This document shows positions 56,601-64,000 of a DNA stretch of 64,000 nt, in pieces (positions within the stretch are counted from its first letter, which is position 1; the number at the start of each line of letters is the position of its first letter). Under the pieces are notes generated by a model. That model did not search any database. It worked only from the letters and a program-made list of their open reading frames with translations, and was not told where the DNA came from. The translations under genes and the position numbers were made by a program. The DNA is from Tethya wilhelma (lineage: Eukaryota; Porifera; Demospongiae; Tethyida; Tethyidae): assembly GCA_964030475.1 (NCBI GenBank), contig CAXIPT010000011.1, positions 539,673 through 603,672 of the forward strand, written 5' to 3'.

Positions 56601-59600
56601 ATGCTGGCATCATCTTTCTCAGCTTTGATGAAACAATTGATGCTTCTTCGGTGAATATCACTAACTTCCTTCTAGAAGATTCCTCCTCAACTCCTACCCT
56701 CAACTACTCACTTACGACAAGCCAAGTCATTTCGGGCAACAGTCCTATTATTCAGATCGAACTTAGCCCTGAAGATGCCAATGAAATCAAACGTCTAACG
56801 CTATGTACTTCTGACGCTGGAAACGACTGCTTCCTCAGTTTCCCTGACAACACGACAACTGATATAGTTGGACATGGGGTGTACCAGTTCACTCCAACAG
56901 CACCTATGACTTTTGTGAATGACACAACCAGTCCGGAAGTGGTCCAGTTTGTCTCGTTTAACCTGTCTAGCGGTGTGGCTGTGGTCGAATTCTCCGAGAC
57001 TGTTCGAGTTTCTACTCTACAAGTGGAATTCATTTCATTGCTGTCTCTCCACGACAGGCCAATGCAGACTTACAATCTAACAGGTGGTTTCCCTGTTGCA
57101 CCCGACAACAGCCACATTGTTTCGTTCACAGTCAATCCCACAGATCTCTTCAATATAAAAGATCGCGAACACATCTGTTCCTTCCGTGGCAACTGCTACA
57201 TTGTGGTTACCGAGGAAGCTATCATGGACATGTCTGGGAATCAGGTCTTACCTGTTGAACTAGCTATTCCCGGTCGCATCGTGAACGATCTGTTTGAAGA
57301 CACCATATCACCGCAGCTCCTTTCGTTTGACTTTGATCTCAACAATGGCACAATCTCGCTCACTTTTGATGAGCCTGTGTCAATTGACACGATCAGCCTG
57401 ACTGAAATCATGCTAAAAGATCAGCTAGTCAATGCTACATCCGACTTTACCCTTACTGATGGTCTAGCTATGCTTGTAGAGCCAGCAGTCGTGCTTGTAG
57501 AACTGACCAACAATGACCTAAACATGCTCAAGTCACAGTCCATAGCAACCAATTCCAACAACACATTTATTGCAGTTACTGAAAATTTGATTGAAGACAG
57601 GTCAATGAATTCTCTAGTCGAAGGACAGACTGGTGTTAGCAATTACACCAGTGACTCCACACCACCTGTTCTGATGCAGTACTCTCTAAACTTACAACTG
57701 CGAGAGCTGGTACTCACTTTTGATGAGCCTGTAGATGTTGCAGCCATTGACTTCAACAGTATTAGTCTTTGCTCCAACATGTCCAACAGCAGTTGTAGCT
57801 TACCACTCAGCAATGCCACCACTGCAAGAACAGACAGTGTTGGATCAAACGTTATTGTAACTTTCACCTTGAGTCCTTCTGATGGAGATACTATCGAAAT
57901 AGACGACTCTCTTGCTGTTTCCCAGGGAACCACTTACCTACAAATCGAGCAGAACTCGCTCTCTGATCTGTTCACTAATGGAATCGAACAAGTATCCAAC
58001 TTACCAGCAAGTGGATACATACCAAGAAGTACAACGCTCACTCTAGACAGATTCTCCTTCAACATGGAAACAGGTTTTCTCTCGCTTACATTTTCGGGTA
58101 TTGTAGGCGCCGATTCTTTTGATGCTTCTGGAATCGTAATCCAATCGGCACCATCCCGTATTGAAGGACTTTTTTACCCTCTCTCTGAAGATTCGAGAAC
58201 GACCAGCCCGAACGGAGCTGTCATTGATGTTGTCCTGTCTCTGCAAGACATGGTGAGTCTGAACACGATACCTGGACTAGCCACCGAACGGGACAACACT
58301 TACCTGACGATGAGAGCTTCTGTTATTGACGACACAAGTGGGCGTGATGTGCTCGCTATCACCGACGGCAATGCAACAAGAGCTTTCATGTTTGTGGCAG
58401 ATGAGAATGACCCACGACTGCAGAGCGTCGGAATTGATATGGATCTGGGCATCTTGAATCTCACATTTTCTGAAGCCGTTAACGTCACGTCCCTCATGTT
58501 CCAGGAAATTACGATCCAGTCTGCACAAGATGGCTCTGGAGTCAATTTCACTCTCACTGGGGGTGAAGCAATGCGATCAACTGATGGTTCTAGTGTTCAA
58601 ATCATCTTTGACGAGAGTGACCTTAACATCCTCAAATCTCTCACTGGTCTAGCTAATGATGGGCCAACAACGTTTATCAGTATCACCAATATGACCATCC
58701 TTGATCTGGCTAGAAATCCAGTGATCGCCATTCTACCTACAAGTGCAATGAATGTGTCAGAGTACATATCTGATACGACATCTCCTGAGCTCCTTTTCTT
58801 TGACCTAGATATGAATATTGGGATCCTCAATCTCACATTCTCCGAAACCATCAACCTGACAAGTTTCAATCCTGCCGGTATAAGTATTCAAAACTCGCGG
58901 AACATTTCTCTGGGAGATACAGGAAGCTCTTACACTCTCACTGATAGCACAGCCACTCTGTTAGATCTGACAAGCATACAGGTTAACCTCTCTATGACTG
59001 ATTTGCTGTCACTTCAGAACGTCTCTATGCTTGCCACACGAAGAAGCAGGACCTACATTGCTATCGACCCGGTGGCTATTTCTGACTTTGATAGCAACGA
59101 GGTTAGCATGATCTTTCCATTCATGGCTGAAAGAGTTGACCAATTTGTAGCAGACACTACCGATCCAACTCTCCTCTCCTTTGAGTACGATGCTCAAAAC
59201 AGACTTATCCGTTTCATTTTCAATGAAGTTGTCGAGCTAAACTCTTTCACGCCAAATGCCATCACTCTACAGAACTCTCCCACTTTAACCCAGGAAGGTT
59301 CGTACACACTCACATGCGGTTCCATTGAATACGAATCCCTCGAAACCCGTGTGCTGTATTTGTGTGACGAAGACCTTTTCCCCATCACGCTGAACCTCAA
59401 TCTAGCCACTGGTCAAAACTCCACCTATTTGTCCATGATGAATAATGCATTTGCAGATGCTGTTGGAAACAATGTGACAGCCATTCCATCCAGCAATGCA
59501 CAGCAGGCTGCTAACTACACTGATGATACTGTGGGTCCTGTTATACAGAGCTTTACTCTTGATCTGAACATCTCGAGAATCTTGCTCACTTTTGATGAAA

Positions 59601-62600
59601 TTATCAACGCGAGCTCTTTCATGCTTGGAGAAGTCACCCTCCAATCTGAAGCCCTGTTTGAAAATGCCACATCCTATACTCTCACAAGTTCTACTATTGA
59701 TATCATTAACAGTAACACTGTGACTATCTACCTGACTGTGGAAGATGTGGATGGTATAGTGCTACGAAGTGATCTGGCCACTGGACTTGAAAATACCTTC
59801 ATTAACATCTCAGCTGGTGCTCTACTGGACTTTTACAACAATCCATTCGCAGGTCTAGATCCAGCCATGCCTGTGAACAACTTTATTCCAGATAGTGCCT
59901 CTCCAAGTTTGCTCAGTTTTGAAGTCGACTTCAATGCTAGTCAGATTTCACTCACATTCTCAGAATCTGTGAACGTTATGACACTAGACGTGACTCGTGT
60001 TACGCTAGAAAATGCCGATGGTGGACAAACTTACCAACTCTCACCAACAAGCAGCAGTGACAGTCCCAATGGAGTGCTTGTCACGATTGACATCAGTCAA
60101 GAAGACTTCAACGCCATTGCAGCAAACACAGGCCTTTACACTGAAGAGGCCAATTCCTACATATCTCTAGGAAGTGGAGCTATCCTGGATGCTTCCAACA
60201 ACCCATTCTCTGGAGTTGCAAGGTTTGGACCGGCTGCTAACTACACCACAGATGAAGTACCTCCAACGCTTACTGACTTCCAGTTTGATCTAAACACGGG
60301 TCTACTGACTCTGTCTTTCTCTGAGACTGTAAACCTGCAGACCATTTCGCCACCTGGAATCAATTTTGTGAATGAGACCTTCACAATCACCAACGATTCC
60401 ATTCCCTATCCCGATAACAGCATATCTCTCAGCAGTGCTACACCTATGCGTAACTTCTCCTCACTTCTTGAGTTGATTTTGATCCCGTTTGATCTTAACG
60501 CGATCAAAGCTAATAGAGATATTGCTACAGAAGAGAACAACACCATTCTTGCAATCACTTCCACAGCTGTGACAGATATGTCTGGCAATAGTATTATCCC
60601 AACTGTACGCATAGCCAGTATGTATACAGCAGATAGTGAAAACCCTCAACTGATGGACTTCAGACTCGATCTGATGACCCGCCAAGCTTTCTTCGAATTC
60701 AATGAAGCACTCAACCCCGAAAGTATCGACATAACCAGAGCAGCTCTGCAAAGTGCTGAGAGAAGACCTAACCAAGATGAAAGATTTGTTTTCTCTAGAG
60801 ATTCTATGTCTTCTCTTGTCAACTTCAGCACAGTGGTGGTCGACCTATCCTTGGACGACTACACTGGCATTGTGGACAGTGGATTCTGCAACACGACTGC
60901 TAACTGCTATGTGACATTCGACGCAGCATTTGGTAGCGATACTATCCAACTTCCTGTTATTCCAATTACCGATGGAAGTGCAAGACGAGCTTCTTCTCTA
61001 TTCGAAGACGTTACCCCACCTCAACTTGCTCAGTTTGTCTTATTTGACTTTGATTCTGGTCAGCTGGTGCTCAGTTTCACAGAAGAAGTGCGAGTATCCA
61101 CTGTCAATTTGACCTACCTGACCATCAGTCAGTCCTTCCAGACCGGACAACCGGGTGTAACCCTCACAGGAGGTGATGTCTCACAAGATAACAACTCCAC
61201 TGTGCTTATCTCCTTCACTGGTGATGACCTGAATCGGATGAAGTCAAACCCAGTTCTCTGTCGACAGAATATTGCCTGTGCCATTCGCTTCACGAGTGAC
61301 TTTGTGATGGACATTGAAGGCAATCCAATCGTACCTGTGACAGGTGCTACCAACCAGTTTATTCCATCTGAGCTACCCTCTTCTATCATCAGCGATATGA
61401 CCCCGCCAAGACTTCTATCCTACTCCCTAAACATGGACACTCGTAGGCTCGACTTCACATTTGATGAAGTCGTGGATGTTGGAAATTTCCGTGAAAATGA
61501 AGTCACTTTCCAAGATGGAGTAAATGCCACCGTGTCCTACACTCTGACTGATATTGATAGGATCACTGTTGATCCTGGTACAGTTCTTGAGACAACACTA
61601 GTCGATATTGATTCTGTTCGACTCAAAGCGCTGGAAAATCTTGCTACGGGTCCAGGTGACACTTACATCATTTTTAACAGCAGTCTTATCAGAGATGTAG
61701 GTGCTGGAGACACTGGAGTGAGAAACAACATAGAAGCTAGTGCAGAGCCAGTCCCAGTTACTTCTTTCAACCCTGATGTAACAAGCCCAGATGTTGGAGC
61801 CATACAATTCTTCCTGCTTGACATCAACGCAGGAGTGCTTGAAATCAGTTCTGACGAGCCACTATCAGATGTAGTCATACTTGGTGGTATTACACTGCAG
61901 GAGAACATGGACGGTGGATCAAATATCACACTCACTGGCGGTGAAGTCAGCTACGTTGATGAGCTTGATAGAAGAATCATCAGGATTACGCTAAATGAGC
62001 AAGATTTTGAAGGGATCAAGCTCAACAGGAATCTGGGTTCTTCTGGCACCAACAGTTACTTGTCTTTAGCTGCTGGTAGCTTGCAAGATATAGCTGAGAA
62101 CACAATCGACGAAGTTCCTACGACTGCAGCAAAACAAGTGGTTACATTTATACCTGATAGCACTCCTCCCAGTCTTACTGGCTTCGACCTTGATATGGAT
62201 AATGGAGAGCTCACACTTACCTTCAACGACATTGTGAACCGTGACTCTCTGCAGCCAACTAGAATCTCCCTCTTGGGAAGTGAGAGTGCAAACGCCAGTG
62301 ACACCTATCAGCTTACAGCTGGCACTACCAACAGTTCCGATGGCTTTATAATTGTGGTCCAAATCTCTTCAAACGATTTGAACGGCATCAAATCCAACAC
62401 CATGGTTGCAACAGATGGCAATACAACCTTCATATCCATCACTGCTGAACTGATTGCCGATCTAGCTGACCAAGCTGTGCGAAGAACTGTTAGACCTGTG
62501 GATGAGTATACCCAGGACACTACCGAACCAGAACTGCAAGGCTTCACACTGAATGTGGATGATGGAACACTCACACTCAGCTTCTCTGAGGCCATTGAAC

Positions 62601-64000
62601 CAGACAGTTTCAATGTGACAGAAATCCGTCTTCAAGATCAAGTCGATTTCAATTCCGTTGCCGATTTCTTCCTAACTGGTGGTAACATTACTACCATGAA
62701 CAACAATGTTGATTTCATAATCACTTTTAATGAAGCCGATTTGAATCGGATCAAGCAATCTTTGTCGCTAGGCACTTCAGAGAATAATACCTTCATTTCT
62801 CTCTCTTCAGCTACTGCCAGAGACTTCAGCAACAATCAGATTGTCATGATCCCTTTCACAAATGCTTTCCCAGCTACAGGTCACGAAGTGGACATGACTC
62901 CACCAGTCATAGAAGCCTTCTCTCTCAACATTGATAGTGGAGAGCTCATGATCACATTCTCCGAAACTGTCCAAGGAAGTCGACTCATGATCAATCGACT
63001 CATCCTACAGAGTGCTCCTTTTTCGGTTCCTACAGAAATATACCAACTTACGTCTGGAACGCACACGACTTCTAACGATCCTGTTGTGAATGTGACCCTC
63101 TCTGAAACAGATTTGAACAACATCAAGAGCATTGCTGGTCTTGCTATCTCAAATACTACCACCTACTTGAGAAATGAAATGGCGGCAATTGAGGATACCA
63201 ATGGCATAGACATTGAAACACTACTCAACGGCATGGCCTTGCCAGTGAGTGTGTTCATCACTGATTCCTCCCCACCAATGCTTACCGGCTTCAGACTCGA
63301 TCTGAATGACACTCTTGCTAGCTTGATCCTCACATTTTCTGAGACAGTCCTGCACTCGACACTCAACACTAGTGGTATAACACTTTTGAATAGCAATGAT
63401 GGCTTGGCAACAACTATCATTAACATCACAGGAGGAATGGTGCAATCACTAGAAGGCCCTGTGGTCACACTACAGCTAGATGAAGAAGACTCTAATGCCA
63501 TCAAGTTTGCACGAGATCTCGGTACTTCTAGAACCAACACTTTCATCACAATTGCAAACGCTTCCATACTTGATCGCGAAGGCAATGCTCTCACTAGTTC
63601 TGGTGATGCAATAGCTGGTAGTGTAACACCTGACCAAGTTTCTCCAAATCTGCTCGACTTTTTCTTTGATCTCAACCAAGGACTTTTGCAGCTGACGTTT
63701 GATGAAGTTGTGGACAGTGAATCCTTCAATTTCTCGCATTTCACTCTAGTCTCACCATTCTCACCCGGGAGTAATCTCGTCCTAACAGGAGGAAATGTGA
63801 GACCTTTCTCCAGCTCCGTTGTATCTGTCGAACTGACCAGAGCTGATGTAAATTCCATCAAACTGAACGACAATCTCTGCACAGTGAGTGGCAACTGTAG
63901 GCTCTCGATTGCCACTGGCGGTGTGACCGATATTGCCGGTAATGTAGCCGATGAAATTGATCCCACCAATCCTTTGAGTTCCTCTCGACCGATCGTGGGC
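5107..64000 (+). CDS. Giant secreted Ig-like repeat protein, whole gene as seen (3' end beyond right edge)
   Basis: Coding parts are join(5107-5123, 5506-5579, 6674-64000), with a frame break caused by a duplicated segment near 37429. The ATG at 5107 sits in a good initiation context (gccATGg), with an in-frame TAA at 5056-5058. The spliced N-terminus has basic residues (MAPRSRNRK), a hydrophobic core and a cleavage-like ARAQA, so it is a signal peptide. What follows is about 147 domains of ~125 residues (153 if both duplicated copies count). Without one duplicate the visible protein is ~18,368 residues. The domains look like bacterial Ig-like (SbsA/Big_5-type) adhesin repeats, by eye only. 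Sequons are abundant and I saw no transmembrane segment after the signal peptide. An extracellular, possibly adhesive or matrix role is inferred. The C-terminus, which would show how the protein is anchored, is not in the window. Confidence 0.85.
5124..5505 (+). other. Intron 1 of the plus-strand giant gene
   Basis: 382 bases, from GTAAGT to a pyrimidine-rich tract (tctttcattccag). It interrupts the signal peptide coding sequence. Contains short 'agctag' motifs but no gene that I can see. Confidence 0.75.
5506..5579 (+). CDS. Exon 2 of the plus-strand giant gene (signal peptide core)
   Basis: 74 bases encoding NRKALTMSG then LLEVAILLAVFSGMA, the hydrophobic core of the signal peptide. It is followed by GTGAGT as donor, leaving phase 1. 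An internal ATG at 5524 could be an alternative start that would still keep the hydrophobic core. The reading frame joins exon 3 exactly (C|GA gives Arg, then Ala-Gln-Ala). Confidence 0.8.
5606..5642. repeat. (TG)n microsatellite in intron 2
   Basis: A TG dinucleotide run of about 37 bases with one TA interruption near its start, just inside the donor side of intron 2. Confidence 0.95.
6174..6198. repeat. (TG)12 microsatellite in intron 2
   Basis: A 25-base uninterrupted TG run. The His-Thr-rich minus-strand ORF across it is an artefact. Confidence 0.93.
6674..37428 (+). CDS. Exon 3, first in-frame segment (frame of 6676)
   Basis: After the acceptor cag at 6671-6673, one frame stays open for 30.8 kb. 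It encodes the end of the signal peptide (RAQA) and then the domain chain from register position 7 of a first, partial unit to the beginning of position 20 in the fourth. The Met at 6694 is internal, not the true start, since the signal peptide lies upstream. The uncorrected frame ends at TAA 37483-37485, 57 bases after the duplication breakpoint, in the middle of a domain. That stop is therefore very unlikely to be the natural C-terminus. Confidence 0.9.
6676..13056 (+). repeat. Super-unit 0 (partial): domains at register positions 7-23
   Basis: Seventeen domains. The first is clipped at its N-terminus, starting directly with LDLNDNILVMTF and lacking the D-x-x-P-P linker. The second has the FVEFNLDSG variant with one extra residue, an LC-x6-C pair (first Cys codon 7312) and another Cys pair in its middle. 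Position 16 (RNADDGIALILVVVF) has the lengthened strand seen at that place in other units. Cys domains of positions 19 and 20 are at 11431 and 11805. The closing position-23 signature IDDVDDIDILAITDGKA begins near 12982. Confidence 0.85.
13057..21732 (+). repeat. Super-unit 1: 23 domains, 8,676 bases
   Basis: Twenty-three domains counted from the D-x-x-P-P linkers. First-Cys codons of the paired Cys domains lie at 15544 and 15952 (positions 7 and 8) and at 20095 and 20491 (positions 19 and 20). The position-19 pair is unusually wide, with eight residues between the Cys. Position 16 is lengthened (EIRLIEEPLQFIFTF). The position-23 signature IDDVFDVDVLAITDGKA begins near 21658. Confidence 0.85.
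21733..30318 (+). repeat. Super-unit 2: 23 domains, 8,586 bases
   Basis: Cys-domain codons are at 24211 and 24583 (positions 7 and 8) and 28696 and 29062 (positions 19 and 20). Position 16 has the lengthened strand EMASEVPPVVLSLTF. Position 11 and position 23 both show the D-V variant of the usual S-E motif (NDVIN, NDVVN). The closing signature IDDIAGVDVLAITDGKA starts near 30244. Confidence 0.85.
35116..37428 (+). repeat. Tandem segmental duplication, copy 1 (domains 14-19 of super-unit 3)
   Basis: Matches 37430-39742 at an offset of 2,314 bases. By eye the first ~238 and last ~280 bases are identical. The middle has about 60 differences, largely third-position changes, with conservative amino acid changes such as Ser/Asn, Gln/Arg and Ile/Val. 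The copy ends inside strand B of position 20 (ITRQIT) where the true continuation would be the sequence at 39743. Confidence 0.93.
37430..39742 (+). repeat. Tandem segmental duplication, copy 2
   Basis: Joins to copy 1 through one base (A at 37429) that belongs to neither flank. There is no domain-level homology at the joint: it connects the middle of a strand to the linker at the end of position 13. Unequal recombination between repeats would normally join equivalent places in frame, so this joint argues for an assembly join or end-joining. Continues seamlessly into position 20 at 39743. Confidence 0.93.
37430..64000 (+). CDS. Exon 3, second in-frame segment (frame shifted by +1; runs off the window)
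   Basis: From the start of the second duplicate copy, the frame of codons at positions 3n+2 is open to base 64000, about 8,857 codons. Register anchors at 41108, 49715 and 58322 and the last codon at 63998 are all in this frame. The content is the same domain family: positions 14-23 of the fourth unit, two full units and a shortened partial unit. The +1 offset relative to the first segment is exactly what the 2314-base duplication introduces. The segment ends mid-protein at the window edge. Confidence 0.9.
41186..49792 (+). repeat. Super-unit 4: 23 domains, 8,607 bases
   Basis: Cys-domain codons are at 43661 and 44033 (positions 7 and 8) and 48185 and 48554 (positions 19 and 20). Position 16 is lengthened (LLLDETATPPVTLILNF). 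Position 23 has lost the usual D-T-T-P-P start (TPDAVRLELVAF) but keeps its closing signature, IDDTLGVDVIAITNGNG, near 49718. Confidence 0.85.
49793..58399 (+). repeat. Super-unit 5: 23 domains, 8,607 bases
   Basis: Cys-domain codons are at 52253 and 52631 (positions 7 and 8) and 56804 and 57176 (positions 19 and 20). Positions 5 and 6 have degenerate first strands (FVINPTGQ, LIEYNANNG). Position 16 is lengthened (LLTVGTELELVLYF). Position 23 lacks the Pro-Pro linker (STTLTLDRFSF) and closes with IDDTSGRDVLAITDGNA near 58325. It has exactly the same length as super-unit 4. Confidence 0.85.
58400..64000 (+). repeat. Super-unit 6 (partial, apparently short of four domains)
   Basis: Fifteen domains are visible. 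Positions 7 and 8 are in register (Cys codons 60887 and 61259). The next LC-x6-C domain appears at 63878, only 2,991 bases after position 7, where the other units show 4.4-4.55 kb. The domain before it has a slightly lengthened strand (DLNDTLASLILTF). The simplest reading is a four-domain in-frame loss between positions 13 and 19. The last domain is cut at the window edge after DIAGN. Confidence 0.75.

Noticed and set aside
6849..63969. Dozens of minus-strand ORFs of 60-270 codons across the plus-strand exon
   Set aside because: They are antisense shadows of the repeat coding sequence, share recurring nonsense motifs because the sense strand is repetitive, and show no domain or start context of their own.
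6676..64000. Cadherin or fibronectin type III identity of the repeats
   Set aside because: The cadherin DxNDNxP and LDRE motifs and the FNIII Trp/Tyr pattern are absent. The P-P...TFSExV...DxxGN order fits bacterial-type Ig-like repeats better.

Overview
The window is eukaryotic, almost certainly animal. It has GT-AG introns, (CA)n/(TG)n microsatellites, AT-rich non-coding DNA and secretory signal peptides, and no bacterial operon structure. The non-coding style (short 'agctag' tracts, compact intergenic space) makes me think of a sponge or another early-branching animal, but that is a guess.

Layout. Two divergent genes share a ~1.2 kb intergenic region. On the minus strand, 3887 down to base 1 is the 5' part of a secreted repeat protein (about 1,295 residues seen; its 3' end lies beyond the left edge). 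On the plus strand, a second gene of the same family starts at 5107. It has two tiny exons (5107-5123 and 5506-5579) that carry most of a signal peptide, then one enormous exon from 6674 to beyond base 64000. Apart from two introns (5124-5505 and 5580-6673), the rest of the window is coding. Many short ORFs on the opposite strand are shadows of these two genes.

The protein family. Both proteins are chains of a ~125-residue domain. It begins D-T-T-P-P, has a strand of the type F-x-L-D-L-N-x-G-x-L-x-L-T-F-S-E-x-V, a YxLTGG segment, a D-L-N-x-I-K helix-like segment, L-A-T-x(4)-N-T-Y-L, and ends D-x-x-G-N-x-V. This pattern resembles bacterial Ig-like (SbsA/Big_5-type) adhesin domains. Sequons (NxS/T) are very common, so I infer a giant glycosylated extracellular or adhesive protein. 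The biological role is unknown.

Higher-order structure. The plus-strand exon is a nested repeat. Twenty-three domains form a ~8.6 kb super-unit, present as a 17-domain partial unit, five full units and a partial last unit. Position-specific marks recur in each full unit: paired Cys domains at positions 7/8 and 19/20, and an acidic IDDxxxxDVLAIT signature at position 23. The Cys pairs alternate at ~4.5 and ~4.1 kb (12 and 11 domains), which suggests an older 12-domain half-unit.

A defect. Bases 35116-37428 are repeated at 37430-39742 with about 3% differences. The offset of 2314 is not a multiple of three, so the reading frame breaks and meets a stop at 37483-37485. The frame shifted by one then stays open to the end of the window. 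Removing one copy restores both the single reading frame and the 8.6 kb periodicity. This looks like two alleles placed in series during assembly, or a very recent duplication. After collapsing it, the part of the plus-strand protein in the window is about 18,368 residues and still unfinished.
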